The notes: generated by a model from the sequence alone, not told the origin. Positions 1 through 9,654 are shown, counted from the stretch's first letter. The stretch is DNA of 64,000 nucleotides from Variovorax sp. dw_308 (GCF_019207085.1 NZ_JAATOM010000023.1:37065-101064); one strand, 5' to 3'. Program-made: numbers and translations.

Positions 1-606
1 CCGGAGCGGGAGCGTCGCCGACATGTGCATTGCTGGTGCCGAGTGCGCGCGGCGATGGGATGTTCTCTGCCAATGTCGCCAGCGCGCAAGGTGACGCTGT
101 CGCTGCGCACGAGCGTTGGTACCGACCGTTTGAAATCGCGTTCATGGCAGCGTGCTCGGTGGACCTCGCGGCAAGATTCCCGCCAGGAAGGATTCGATGC
201 GCACCATCTGGACACGCCCGTTGGCGACAGCGGTCGAGCTTGATCTTGCGGTAGCGATTGGCCAGCGATAGTCACGAATGGCGCTGGAAGCCCGTCGGCA
301 GCACATGCAGCAGGAATCGGCAGACGAACTCCTGCGCACCCAGGCGCAGGACCTTGCGTCGCCACTCGTGGCGATAGTCTTTCCACGCGAAGGCCACCTG
401 GACGTCGACGAAGCCAGCGGCGACAGCACCCGTACCGGCACACTGTTCGTCACCGTGATCGTCCATACCTTCAACTACAAGCGCGACTACCACGTTGGCG
501 TCGAAGAGGTCGCCCGGACCGGAGCCGCCCGCACCCGCATGGGAAGACACCCGGACGGCAGGCGATCCAGTGCTGGCCGTCCGGGGCCACCCCGCCGCCG
601 GGCACG
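1..606 (-). pseudogene. Decayed IS91-family transposase remnant
   Basis: Reading on the minus strand, short blocks match the intact IS91-type transposase at 41138-42340: the C-terminal end (MVRIESF...LPRGPPST in both), the LLHVLPTGFQR block, the AFAWKDYRHE block, and the GGGVAPDGQ/WIACRPG block that follows the HUH motif. The blocks sit in different frames and large pieces between them are missing, so no functional protein can be made. At about 606 the remnant is joined directly to the 3' part of a RIT recombinase gene. The left limit may lie outside the window. Confidence 0.7.
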
Positions 607-1167
607 GCCTGCGTGCATCTGCATGGCAAGGGACGCAAGCAGCGGTCTGTGCCGCTCTGGCGATCAACGGTCAAGGTGATCCGCGCCTGGCTGAAGTCCA
701 ACCCGGACCTGACTCCCACGTCGGCGCTGCTGCCCAACCGTGGAGGACAGGCGATGACGGGATCCAACGTGACGCAGCGCCTGGCATTGGCCGTCAAGGC
801 CGCCGCGCTCACGATGCCGAGCCTGGGCGGGAGAACTATCTCACCGCACTGCCTGAGGCACTCGACGGCCATGCACCTTCTGCAGTCGGGCGTGGACATC
901 AGCGTGATCGCCCTGTGGCTCGGACACGAGAGTCCGGCGACAACGCATCAGTACGTAGAGGCCGATCTCGCCATGAAGGAGAAGGCGCTAGCCAGGCTTC
1001 AGGATCCCAACCTGGTCCCACGTCGGTTCCGGGCGGACGACGAGCTGTTGAAGTTCCTCAAGACGTTGTGATTACGCGCAGTTCAGAGGCGCGACCGCCG
1101 TCTTCGTACGAGGCCGGCAACGTCGCGCTGCTGGACCAACTGTTCATAACTACGCGCTGTGCATAAC
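607..1167 (+). mobile_element. Truncated 3' end of a RIT element
   Basis: This stretch is nearly identical to 40228-40785, the last part of the complete RIT element, and ends with the same terminal inverted repeat (1138-1167, beginning AACTGTTCATAACTACGCGC). Only the C-terminal part of the third recombinase gene remains. The first two recombinase genes and the left terminal repeat are absent, so it cannot move by itself. The few mismatches to the complete copy indicate a recent duplication. Confidence 0.8.
613..1071 (+). pseudogene. 5'-truncated RIT tyrosine recombinase (RitC C-terminus)
   Basis: The 152 residues match the C-terminal half of the 339-residue recombinase at 39671-40690. The HCLRH (HxxR) box, the WLGH block and the THQYVEADL tyrosine region are present. 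The SAM-like N-terminal domain and the first catalytic arginine (GARVSEA in the full copy) are missing. The apparent GTG start is simply where the deletion joint falls. The fragment is not expected to recombine DNA. Confidence 0.8.
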
Positions 1168-1341
1168 GCTGCATACCCGCCTTGCTGCAGGCGACACGAT
1201 CGCGCCAAGCCCCTCCCCTCCTCGTCGACATGCGCAACGGTCGCGCCTTCGAAAACGCGCATGGCCGCGAACCAATAAACGCACTTCCCAAGCCACGGGA
1301 CCTCCCGCACAGTCGCTGCAACGACAACGGCCGGAGCAAAC

Positions 1342-3219
1342 GTGCAGGTTCCCATTCAATTCGCGACGCAAGCCGCCGACTGGCCGCGCCGCGATCCCGT
1401 TCCGGGGCGAGCGGCGCGCCTGCTGAATTGCCTCTACGCCGGCATCGCCGCGATCGCCGCGTCATTGATCGCCGTCGAAATCGTGCTGCTTCTGGCGTCG
1501 GTGTTCTGGCGTTATGCGCTGCATCGTCCGTTGGTCTGGTCAGACGAGGTGGCAAGCGTGGTGCTGATCTGGGTCGGCGTGCTTGGCGCAACGCTCGCAG
1601 GCCATGGAGGGCAACACATTCGCATGAGCGCGTTGGTCTCCGCGCTGCCTCGGCATGGCGACAAGTTCGCCGCCGTCGCGAGCGTGGCGACACTGGTGAC
1701 ACTGGGTACGCTTATCCCAGTGGCCGTCGAATATTGCTTCGCTGAATGGGGCCAGTCATCGCCCGCACTTGGGATTCCGAACGTGGTACGTCATGCGGCG
1801 CTGCCGGTCGGCCTCTCGCTGATGCTGGTCTCCGAACTCGAACTCGTCATACGGCGACGCGCGTGGTCGCACATCGCGGTTGCAGCAGTTGGCGTGGGCA
1901 TCTTGGTCGCGGGCTTCTACGGTTTCTCCGAACAGATAGAAGCACTGGGTCATTGGTCACTGCTGCTGTTCTTCGTGGTGCTCGGCGCCTTGCTGGTCAC
2001 CGGCATCCCCATCGCGTTCGCATTTGCTGCGGCGAGCGCCCTGTACGTTCTGTGCGCTGACGGTACGCCCATGAGCATCGTCACCATGCGCTTCGAGGAA
2101 GGCATGTCGCACCTGATCCTGCTCGCGATACCGCTGTTCGTCGCGCTTGGCCTCCTGCTCCAGGTGACCGGGCTCGCACAGGCCATGATCGGATTTCTCG
2201 CGTCACTGCTTGGGCGCGTGCGCGGGGGGCTCAACTACGTGCTGATCGTGGCGATGTACGTGGTTTCCGGCATCTCGGGTTCCAAGGCCGCGGACATCGC
2301 GGCGATCGCGCCGGCACTGTTCCCGGACATGAAGCGCCGCGGCTACGACGAAGGAGACATGGCTGCCCTGCTCTCCGCATCGGCTGCGATGTCCGAGACC
2401 ATCCCACCGAGCCTCGTGTTGATCACAATCGGTTCGGTGATGGGCATTTCGATCTCGACCTTGTTCAAAGGCGGATTGATGCCGGCGCTGGTGATCGCAG
2501 TCGCGCTGTGGTTGTATGTCGCATTGCGTGCGCGCAAGTTGCCCAAGCCTTCGGCCCGGAAGGTTCCCGCGCGCGAGGTCGGCCACCTCTTTGTTGTCGC
2601 GCTGCCCGCGTTCGGGCTGCCCTTCGTCATCCGCGGCGCCATCGTCAACGGCGTGGCGACCGCCACCGAGGTGGCGACCCTCGGCATTGTCTACGCACTG
2701 CTTGCCGGCTGGCTCATCTACCGGTGCCTGGACCTGAGAAAGCTGTATCCATTGCTGGTCGAGACGGCAACCACTTCCGGCGCGATCCTGCTCATCATGG
2801 GCACCGCAACGGCGATGGCCTGGGTCATCAGCCAGTCCGGCGTGTCCAATGAATTGGCCGGGCTGGTGAAGACGCTGCCGGGCGGGCGGGCAATGTTCCT
2901 GCTCGTGAGCATCTGCATCTTCATCCTCGTCGGCTCGCTGCTCGAAGGCATTCCGGCCATCGTGCTGTTCGCACCGTTGCTGTATCCAGCCTCGCGCGCC
3001 CTCGGCATCGACGACGTGCACTACGCGATGGTTGTGATCCTGGCGATGGGAATCGGCCTTTTCGCACCGCCGATCGGTGTGGGCTTCTACCTCGCGTGCG
3101 GCATGGGCAAGGTCGAGACCGCGCTCGCCTCGCGGCACATCTGGCGGTACCTCGCCGTCGTGCTTGCCGGCTTGCTGGTCGTTGCCTTCGTTCCTCAATT
3201 GACACTGCTCAAGTACTGA
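1342..3219 (+). CDS. TRAP transporter, fused DctQ-DctM permease
   Basis: A 625-residue inner-membrane protein combining the small (DctQ, roughly residues 30-190) and large (DctM, roughly 195-625) TRAP permease subunits. The VFWRYALHRPLVWSDE stretch is typical of DctQ; the GISGSKAADIAAIAPALFP and SAAMSETIPPS stretches are typical of DctM. It would drive uptake of an organic acid with a periplasmic DctP protein, using the sodium or proton gradient. The assigned start is GTG. It heads a four-gene plus-strand operon with ligase, PhyH oxygenase and DctP genes. A decayed inverted copy of its 5' end lies at 63403-63837, and a full paralogue at 15475-17331. The substrate cannot be told from sequence. 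Confidence 0.9.
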   Translation: MQVPIQFATQAADWPRRDPVPGRAARLLNCLYAGIAAIAASLIAVEIVLLLASVFWRYALHRPLVWSDEVASVVLIWVGVLGATLAGHGGQHIRMSALVSALPRHGDKFAAVASVATLVTLGTLIPVAVEYCFAEWGQSSPALGIPNVVRHAALPVGLSLMLVSELELVIRRRAWSHIAVAAVGVGILVAGFYGFSEQIEALGHWSLLLFFVVLGALLVTGIPIAFAFAAASALYVLCADGTPMSIVTMRFEEGMSHLILLAIPLFVALGLLLQVTGLAQAMIGFLASLLGRVRGGLNYVLIVAMYVVSGISGSKAADIAAIAPALFPDMKRRGYDEGDMAALLSASAAMSETIPPSLVLITIGSVMGISISTLFKGGLMPALVIAVALWLYVALRARKLPKPSARKVPAREVGHLFVVALPAFGLPFVIRGAIVNGVATATEVATLGIVYALLAGWLIYRCLDLRKLYPLLVETATTSGAILLIMGTATAMAWVISQSGVSNELAGLVKTLPGGRAMFLLVSICIFILVGSLLEGIPAIVLFAPLLYPASRALGIDDVHYAMVVILAMGIGLFAPPIGVGFYLACGMGKVETALASRHIWRYLAVVLAGLLVVAFVPQLTLLKY

Positions 3220-3231
3220 AACGAGACCTAC

Positions 3232-4863
3232 ATGTCCCTTCCCGAATTCAACCTTGGCGAGTTGCCGCCGTTGCAGGACCGCCATATCGGCAGCGTCTTC
3301 GCCCGCGCGCTGGACAAACACCCCGACAAGCTCGCGGTGCACGACACGCGCGAGGGCCTGACTTACCGTGAGCTGCACGACAGCGCGTTGCTGATTGCAG
3401 GCGGCCTGTCACGCCTCAACGTCGGTCGCCAGGAGACCGTGCTGATGATGCTGGACAACCACGTCGACTTCGTGCGGTGCTGGATGGCCACCGCGCTCAC
3501 GGCGCGCATCGAAGTGCCGATCAATACAGCATATGTGGGTGCCTCGCTGTCTCATGCGATCAACACGTCCGGCGCCAAGGTGATGATCATCGAGGCGCAG
3601 TACGTGGAGCGTGTGCTTGCGATCCGCGGCGAGCTGGAGGAACTGCGCACGCTGGTCGTGCGCGGCAACAGCGATACCGTCCATGCACCGCGCCTGAGCG
3701 TCATGAATTTCGGTGAACTGCGACGCGGCGTGCCGGATTCGCCGGCCGAGCACAGGGCCTCGGACGCGATCGCGATTCTTTACACCTCCGGGACCTCGGG
3801 CCCTTCCAAGGGTTCGATCAACAGCCAGGCGCATGCCTACACCTATGCCCACCCATCCATGTTCGGTGCGGCGAGCGAAGATGACGTGGCGCTGATCGTG
3901 CTGCCGCTGTTCCACATGGGCGGCCAATGGGCTGGCGTCTACAACGCGCTGGTGGCGGGTGCCAGCGCGGTGATCGTGCCGCGCTTCAGCGCGAGCGCGT
4001 TCTGGGAGACCGCGGCGCATTACAAGGCGACTTACTGCTTCCTGCTTGGCTCGATGGTGCACTTCCTGCTTGGCCAACCGCCGGGGCCGAAGGACCGCCA
4101 GCATGGCCTGCGGAAGATGCTGCTGGTTCCAGTGCCGCAGGAACTGCCGCATTTCCAGGAGCGCTTTGGCATCGAACAGGTCGCGGCCGCCTATGGCTCG
4201 ACCGAGGCCGCGGTCGTGAGCCGTGCACCGGTGGGCTTCGCCGAGGCCGGCAAGGCGGGCTGGGTGCGCAGGGAAGTGCAAGCTGTCGTGGTCGATGCCG
4301 AAGGCCTGCCGGTGCCGCAGGGTGAGGTCGGCGAACTCTGGGTCCGGCCGATGGAGCCGTGGACCATGATGAACGGCTACATCGCCATGCCGGAAGCGAC
4401 CGTGGCGGCCTGGCAGAACTTCTGGTTCCACACTGGCGACGCCGCACGCTTTGCGGAGGATGGGCAGATCGTCTTCGTCGATCGCATCAAGGACGCGATC
4501 CGGCGCCGCGGCGAGAACATCTCGAGCTTCGAGGTCGAGCAGGCCATCGGCGAGCACCCGGAAGTCGAGGAATGCGCGGTCGTGGCCGTTCCGAGCGAAT
4601 ACGTCGAGGATGAAGTCAAGGCCTGCGTCGTCATCCGGCCGGGCGCGATGCTCGACCCGTCACAACTCGTGGCCTTCCTCTCGACCCGCCTGCCCCGCTT
4701 CTGCCTGCCGCGCTACGTGGAATTCATGCCGGGGCTGCCGAAGACGGCAACCGCGAAGGTGAAGAAGGCAGAGCTGCGCCTCCAGGGCGTCACAGCGAAC
4801 ACCTGGGACGGGCTGCAGGAACAGCGTGACAGGCAATCAACGGAAAAGGCGACCAGCGAATGA
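3232..4863 (+). CDS. AMP-dependent acyl-CoA synthetase / acid-CoA ligase
   Basis: A 543-residue ANL-superfamily enzyme expected to activate a carboxylic acid to its CoA thioester through an acyl-adenylate. The ATP-binding loop YTSGTSGPSKG is at residues 184-194, followed by AAYGSTEA, the FHTGD motif and the DRIKDAIRRRGENIS hinge. The C-terminal LPKTATAKVKK block carries the catalytic lysine, although Ala replaces the usual Gly before it. It resembles the CaiC/short-to-medium acid ligase group. It starts 12 bases after the TRAP permease stop and its stop overlaps the next start (ATGA), so it is co-translated with an importer and an oxygenase. Confidence 0.9.
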   Translation: MSLPEFNLGELPPLQDRHIGSVFARALDKHPDKLAVHDTREGLTYRELHDSALLIAGGLSRLNVGRQETVLMMLDNHVDFVRCWMATALTARIEVPINTAYVGASLSHAINTSGAKVMIIEAQYVERVLAIRGELEELRTLVVRGNSDTVHAPRLSVMNFGELRRGVPDSPAEHRASDAIAILYTSGTSGPSKGSINSQAHAYTYAHPSMFGAASEDDVALIVLPLFHMGGQWAGVYNALVAGASAVIVPRFSASAFWETAAHYKATYCFLLGSMVHFLLGQPPGPKDRQHGLRKMLLVPVPQELPHFQERFGIEQVAAAYGSTEAAVVSRAPVGFAEAGKAGWVRREVQAVVVDAEGLPVPQGEVGELWVRPMEPWTMMNGYIAMPEATVAAWQNFWFHTGDAARFAEDGQIVFVDRIKDAIRRRGENISSFEVEQAIGEHPEVEECAVVAVPSEYVEDEVKACVVIRPGAMLDPSQLVAFLSTRLPRFCLPRYVEFMPGLPKTATAKVKKAELRLQGVTANTWDGLQEQRDRQSTEKATSE

Positions 4864-5630
4864 AGACAGAACAGCAGATGAACTTCGAGCGCGACGGCGT
4901 CGTGCACATCCCCGCCGCGCTCACCGGACACTGGCTGGACGAGGCGCGCAAGTGCTTCGAATGGAGCATCGCGCACCCGGGGCCGCGAAGCTCCAACTAC
5001 ACCAAGGGCGACTCAGGCACCTTCTATGTCGACACCGGCAACCCGGAAGCCTTCGACGGCTACGCGAGTTTTCTCGAACACGCGCCGCTCAAGGACCGAG
5101 TACGCGAGGCGATGGGCACGCGCGAGCTGTGGTTCGCCTTCGAGCAGGTGTTCTTCAAGGAGGGCGGCGCCGAGAAAGCCCAGCGCACGGCCTGGCACCA
5201 GGACACTTCGTACCTCAGCTTTGACGGGCCGCATCTGGCCGTGCTGTGGATGAGTTTCGATCCGGTGCCGCGAGAGTCGGCGCTGGAATTCGTACGCGGC
5301 TCGCACAAGGGACCGCTCTACGAGCAGCGCGGCGTGGGAACGACCGGCCTGCCGCCGGTTCCGCGCATCGAGGACGCACGCGAGCACTTCGACATCCTCG
5401 GGTGGGCCATGGCACCGGGCGATGCACTGATGTTCCATCCGTCGATCCTGCACGGCGGTGGCCCGACACGCGCGGGGCAGCGCCGCCGCACGCTGTCGCT
5501 GCGATTCTTCGGCGACAAGGCCTTCTACCTGCAGCGCGCGTTCGGCAAGGACACCCCCGAATGCTTCCGCGAACTGCGCCTCGAGAACGGACAGCCGTTT
5601 CGCGGCGAGGCCTTTCGCGCGCTTCCCTGA
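4860..5630 (+). CDS. Phytanoyl-CoA dioxygenase (PhyH) family oxygenase
   Basis: A 256-residue Fe(II)/2-oxoglutarate oxygenase. The iron facial triad is visible as H113-x-D115 (AWHQDTSY) and the distal H198 in ILHGG. Arginines at about 204-210 can bind 2-oxoglutarate. PhyH enzymes hydroxylate acyl-CoAs or small polar acids such as ectoine. This copy is clearly more divergent than the other three in the locus, with a longer lead-in and no HQYK motif. It overlaps the ligase stop by four bases, which suggests that the CoA ester or the free acid entering through this operon is its substrate. Confidence 0.88.
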   Translation: MKTEQQMNFERDGVVHIPAALTGHWLDEARKCFEWSIAHPGPRSSNYTKGDSGTFYVDTGNPEAFDGYASFLEHAPLKDRVREAMGTRELWFAFEQVFFKEGGAEKAQRTAWHQDTSYLSFDGPHLAVLWMSFDPVPRESALEFVRGSHKGPLYEQRGVGTTGLPPVPRIEDAREHFDILGWAMAPGDALMFHPSILHGGGPTRAGQRRRTLSLRFFGDKAFYLQRAFGKDTPECFRELRLENGQPFRGEAFRALP

Positions 5631-5663
5631 ATCGACAACACCATCACAACGGAGACGGACACC

Positions 5664-6665
5664 ATGGACAAGAGAAGCTTCCTGAAGTTCAGCATTGCGG
5701 CGGGCACGGCCGGATTCTCGATCGGCTCGATGGCCAAGAGCAACTTCAAGTTCAAGTACGCGCACAACGCCCCGACGGACCATCCGCTGCACATCCATGC
5801 CGCCAAGGCCTGCGAGAAGATCGCGCAGCGCACCAACGGCGCGGTGCAGATCGACGTGTTCCCGAACAACCAGCTCGGCGGCGACACGGAGATGCTCGGG
5901 CAACTGCGCGCCGGTGCAATCCAGTTTCAGACGCTGTCGACGCTCATCCTTTCGAACGTCGTGCCATCTTCCGCGATCAGTGGCGTTGGCTTTGCCTTCA
6001 AGAACCACGACGAAGTATGGGCCGCGATGGACGGCAAGCTCGGAGGCCTGATTCGCGCCGACATCGAGAAGGCCGGGCTGGTGCCGATGGAAAAGATGTA
6101 CGACAACGGCTTCCGGCAGATCACCAACAACGTCAAGCCGATCGTGAACGCGCGCGACCTCGAAGGCCTGAAGATTCGCGTGCCGGTGAGCCCGATGTGG
6201 CTGTCGCTGTTCAAGTCACTCGGCGCGGCTCCGACCTCGATCAACTGGTCGGACACCTACGTGGCGCTGCAGACCAAGGTGGTCGACGGGCAGGAGAACC
6301 CGCTCGGATTCATCAACCTGGCCAAGCTCTACGAGGTACAGCAGTTCTGCTCCAAGTCCAATCACATGTGGGACGGCATGTGGTTTCTCGCGAATGGCAA
6401 GGCGTGGGCCTCGATGCCAGAGGACCTGCGCAAGGTCTGCGCCGATGCCTTCAACGAGGAAGCCATCGCGCAGCGCAAGACCAACGAGAACCTGAACAAC
6501 AACACAGAGCAGACCCTGCGCGGCAAGGGCCTGAAGTTCAATGACGTGGACGTGGCCAGCTTCAAGGCGCAACTGCGCACGAGTGGCTTCTACAACGACT
6601 GGAAGGGCAAGTTCCCGAAGGAGATCTGGACCGCGTTCGAGAACGCGACCGGCGCCACCTCATGA
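5664..6665 (+). CDS. TRAP transporter substrate-binding protein (DctP family)
   Basis: A 333-residue periplasmic solute receptor with an N-terminal export segment (MDKRSFLKFSIAAGTAG). The DctP fold is recognisable from YAHNAPTDHPLHIHA, GGDTEMLGQLRAGAIQFQT and the GLKIRVP block, whose arginine normally binds the substrate carboxylate. It would hand solute to the permease at 1342-3219. It is the last gene of the plus-strand operon. Its stop codon interlocks with that of the convergent LysR gene (TCATGA), so the two transcripts meet with no space for a conventional terminator. Confidence 0.9.
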   Translation: MDKRSFLKFSIAAGTAGFSIGSMAKSNFKFKYAHNAPTDHPLHIHAAKACEKIAQRTNGAVQIDVFPNNQLGGDTEMLGQLRAGAIQFQTLSTLILSNVVPSSAISGVGFAFKNHDEVWAAMDGKLGGLIRADIEKAGLVPMEKMYDNGFRQITNNVKPIVNARDLEGLKIRVPVSPMWLSLFKSLGAAPTSINWSDTYVALQTKVVDGQENPLGFINLAKLYEVQQFCSKSNHMWDGMWFLANGKAWASMPEDLRKVCADAFNEEAIAQRKTNENLNNNTEQTLRGKGLKFNDVDVASFKAQLRTSGFYNDWKGKFPKEIWTAFENATGATS

Positions 6666-7568
6666 ACTGGCCGATGCGAGTTCCGGCCAGTGCTCGGCCT
6701 CGAGCTTGATCCATTCGATGAGCTTGCGCGTCGCCAGGTTGGGCGCGTTTTCCGCAGGCCAGCCTGCGACCCAGGTCGTGCTCAGCGCTTCGACTGGCGC
6801 AGCGCTGACCTTGCCTGCGAGCAGCGCAGCAGCCGCCGCCGAATAAGGGACCACCAGCGAGATCATTCCGGATTGCACGAGGTCGAGTCTGAGGTGCAGC
6901 GCCTGGATGTCCATGACCACGTTGAGGACCAGGCCGCGCAGGGCGCACTCGCGGTCGAGTCCGAGCGACTTTCGATTCGAGCGCGCCACCACCAACGGCT
7001 GCCGCACGACCCACTCGAGGTCGACCGGCCGGTTCATTCGCAGGCCTGCGTCGACGTGGCTCACGGCTACCACCGGCTCGGTGCGCAGGTTGTGCATGAC
7101 GATGGGCAGGCCGGACGCATCGTCCCCAATGAAGATCGCGCAGTCGAGCGTGCCATCGCTCAGCATCTTGGCCAGGTTGTACGACAGGCCTTCCATCACC
7201 TCGAGGTGGACACGCGCGTACGCATTCCGATAACGCGTGATGAGTGACACGCCCATGGCCTCGCGCACCGAGGGTGGCATGCCCATTCGCAACGTGCCGG
7301 AGGGCTCGCGATCGAGCTCGTTGACCTCGCGCTTGAGGTGGCCGATCTGGGTCAGCAAGGACCTCGCGCGTTCCCGCAGCAGTTCGCCGGCCTCGGTCAG
7401 CACCACGCCACGCGTGTTTCGCTCGAACAGCGCGACGTCGAATTCGCGCTCGAGCAGCTGGATCTGGCGCGTCAGCGCCGACTGGGAGATGTACTGGTAC
7501 CGCGAGGCGAGCGACAGGCTGCCGGCGTCCGCGGCCGCGACGAAATGTTCGAGTCGTCGTATGTCCAT
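6660..7568 (-). CDS. LysR-type transcriptional regulator
   Basis: A 302-residue regulator with the N-terminal winged helix (MDIRRLEHFVAAADAGSLSLAS, then SQSALTRQIQLLE) and a C-terminal effector domain. The start at 7568 was chosen because it places the LysR helix-turn-helix at residue 1, although the frame stays open upstream inside the neighbouring gene. It is the final gene of the long minus-strand operon, 14 bases after the enoyl-CoA hydratase, so it is probably transcribed with the genes it controls. It is similar in length and layout to the divergent regulator at 20517. The two may sense different inducers for the two transport operons. Confidence 0.9.
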   Translation of the reverse strand: MDIRRLEHFVAAADAGSLSLASRYQYISQSALTRQIQLLEREFDVALFERNTRGVVLTEAGELLRERARSLLTQIGHLKREVNELDREPSGTLRMGMPPSVREAMGVSLITRYRNAYARVHLEVMEGLSYNLAKMLSDGTLDCAIFIGDDASGLPIVMHNLRTEPVVAVSHVDAGLRMNRPVDLEWVVRQPLVVARSNRKSLGLDRECALRGLVLNVVMDIQALHLRLDLVQSGMISLVVPYSAAAAALLAGKVSAAPVEALSTTWVAGWPAENAPNLATRKLIEWIKLEAEHWPELASASS

Positions 7569-7582
7569 GACGGTTGCGGCCG

Positions 7583-8380
7583 CTACGCGAAGCGCGGCGC
7601 TCGCTTCTCGAGGAAGGCGGACACGCCTTCCTGGAAATCGGACGTGCCGGCACAGGCAACGAAGGATGCGGCCTCCGCGTCGAGCTGCTGATCGAGGGTG
7701 CGTTCCAGCGATTCGCGCACCAGGCGCTTGAGCCGCCCCAGCGCCTCGCGCGGGCCCTGGGCAAGACGCAGTGCCATGGCCTCGGTCTCGGACTGCAGCG
7801 ACGCGGCGGGAACGACCCGGTTCACGAGGCCAAGGCGCAAGGCCTCGTGCGCTTCCACCGGCTCGCACAGCAGCGCGATCTCCAGGGCGTGGCGCAGTCC
7901 CACCAAGCGCGGGAGCGCCCAGGAGGTGGCGCAATCGGAGCTGGCGCCGATCTTCGGATAAGCCAGGTTGAAGCGCGTGCCTTCCGCGGCAATGCCCAAG
8001 TCGCAGGCCAGTGCCAGTCCCAGCCCGCCGCCGGCCACCGCGCCATGCAGGCTTGCGATGACCGGCGCAGCCAGGCGCGCAAGAATGCGGATGCCACCGT
8101 GCATTCCTTCGATCAACGACTGCGCGGTAGCCTGCGGGTCGTCGCGCATCGCGCCGAGATCTCCGCCGGCCATGAAGGCGCGACCTTCGCCGCTGACGAC
8201 GACGACGCGCACCTGCGGGTCTTCTGCAATCCGTTGGCAGGCCATCCTGAACCCTTGCGCCACGGCCACATCGATCGCGTTCAGCGAGCGGGGGCGGTTG
8301 AAGCGGATGTGCGCCACGCCTTCGGGGCTGCGCCAATCAAGCACCGGCTCGTCAGCGCTCGCTCGCTCTGGGTAGCTCAT
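7583..8380 (-). CDS. Enoyl-CoA hydratase/isomerase family protein
   Basis: A 265-residue crotonase-fold protein. The oxyanion-hole loop GEGRAFMAGGDLGAM and the SLHGAVAGGGLGLALACDL block are clear. In AYPKIGASSDCATSWALPRLVG the usual catalytic glutamates are not obvious, which fits isomerase or hydrolase variants as well as hydratases. It overlaps the upstream acyl-CoA dehydrogenase by four bases, supporting consecutive beta-oxidation-like steps. Its likely task is to process the enoyl-CoA made by the dehydrogenase/kinase pair before the thiolase at 12599-13852 cleaves it. Confidence 0.88.
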   Translation of the reverse strand: MSYPERASADEPVLDWRSPEGVAHIRFNRPRSLNAIDVAVAQGFRMACQRIAEDPQVRVVVVSGEGRAFMAGGDLGAMRDDPQATAQSLIEGMHGGIRILARLAAPVIASLHGAVAGGGLGLALACDLGIAAEGTRFNLAYPKIGASSDCATSWALPRLVGLRHALEIALLCEPVEAHEALRLGLVNRVVPAASLQSETEAMALRLAQGPREALGRLKRLVRESLERTLDQQLDAEAASFVACAGTSDFQEGVSAFLEKRAPRFA

Positions 8381-9654
8381 GCCGCGGCCTCCACCACCTC
8401 GTGCTCCATGGGGGGCACCTGGTAGCGCGTGGCGGCACCCGGTTCCTTCTTGACCCGCGACAGTTCATGGCGAGCCAGCGTGCGCAGGTGGACTTCGTCA
8501 GGCCCGTCAAAGAACCGGAACGCACGGCCCCAGCTCCAGAGAAAGGCCAGTGGCGTGTCGGGCGTCAGCCCCATCGCGCCGAACACCTGGATTGCCCGAT
8601 CCAGCACGCGGGTCTGCAGCTGCGCCGCGACCAGCTTGATCGCCGACACGTCGATCTGCGCGGCCTTGTTCCCCTGCTCATCCATGACCCAGGCAGCACG
8701 CAGCACGAAGAGTCGCGCCTGGTCGATCTCGACGCGCGAGTAGCCGATCCAGTCCTGCACGTTCGCGAAATCGGACAAGCGCTTGCCGAAAGCCTGCCGC
8801 TGCAAGGCGCGGTCGCACATGAGGTCCAGCGCCAGTTCGCACTGTCCGATGGTGCGCATGCAGTGGTGAACCCGACCCGGCCCGAGGCGCGCCTGCGCCA
8901 GCGCGAAGCCCGCGTTCTCCTCCCCGAGGAGGTTGGACACCGGAACCCGCACGTCGCGGTACTCGATCTCGCAATGGCCTTCGGGCGTGTGGTGGTTCAT
9001 GATCGCCACATTGCGCACGATGCGTACACCCGGGGTGTCCAGCGGCACGATGACCATCGAGTGCCGCGCATGTCGCGGCGCTTCGGGGCTCTGGTCACTC
9101 ACGCCCATCACGATCGAGACGCGGCACAGCGGATGCAACGCGCCGGTGATGAACCACTTGCGGCCGTTGATGACGTAGTCGTCGCCCTCGCGATGGATCG
9201 TGGTGCGGATGTTGGTGGCATCCGACGAGGCCACGTCGGGCTCGGTCATCGAGAAGCAGGAGCGGATCACGCCATCGAGCAACGGCACCAGCCAGCGACT
9301 GGCCTGCGCCGGGGTCGCGAACAAGTGCAGCAGTTCCATGTTGCCGGTGTCGGGCGCATTGCAGTTGAAGACCTCCGAGGCCCATGGGATACGACCCATG
9401 ATTTCGGCAAGAGGGGCGTATTCGATGTTCGACAACCGCGTACCCGGCTCGCCCGAACGCAAGCCTGGCAGGAACAGGTTCCAGAGTCCCTCGGCACGGG
9501 CCGCTCGCTTGAGCGGTTCGACGATCTCGCTCGGAAAGCGCCCCTTCGCCGCGATGCGCTCCCACGCGGCGTTCTGCGGAAGCACCCGGTCATGCATGAA
9601 ATTGCGCAAGCGGCGTTGCAGCGCGAGGTTGGCTTCGGTGTAGGCGAATTCCAT
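8377..9654 (-). CDS. Acyl-CoA dehydrogenase, ACAD10/ACAD11 type
   Basis: A 425-residue flavoprotein. SMTEPDVASSDATN at residues 135-148 is the FAD/substrate loop, and DGPDEVHLRTLARHE from about 383 is typical of the ACAD10/11 branch. The methionine at 9654 begins a normal dehydrogenase N-terminus; the open frame upstream belongs to the adjoining kinase region. In animals this dehydrogenase is fused to an APH-type kinase and acts on 4-hydroxyacyl-CoAs through a phosphorylated intermediate. Here the same two activities are adjacent separate genes, 28 bases apart, which is the best clue to the pathway chemistry. Confidence 0.9.
   Translation of the reverse strand: MEFAYTEANLALQRRLRNFMHDRVLPQNAAWERIAAKGRFPSEIVEPLKRAARAEGLWNLFLPGLRSGEPGTRLSNIEYAPLAEIMGRIPWASEVFNCNAPDTGNMELLHLFATPAQASRWLVPLLDGVIRSCFSMTEPDVASSDATNIRTTIHREGDDYVINGRKWFITGALHPLCRVSIVMGVSDQSPEAPRHARHSMVIVPLDTPGVRIVRNVAIMNHHTPEGHCEIEYRDVRVPVSNLLGEENAGFALAQARLGPGRVHHCMRTIGQCELALDLMCDRALQRQAFGKRLSDFANVQDWIGYSRVEIDQARLFVLRAAWVMDEQGNKAAQIDVSAIKLVAAQLQTRVLDRAIQVFGAMGLTPDTPLAFLWSWGRAFRFFDGPDEVHLRTLARHELSRVKKEPGAATRYQVPPMEHEVVEAAA

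Noticed and set aside
2203..3378. A 391-codon minus-strand frame opposite the first TRAP permease
   Set aside because: Antisense shadow in GC-rich DNA, with His/Gln/Arg-rich composition and no start signal.
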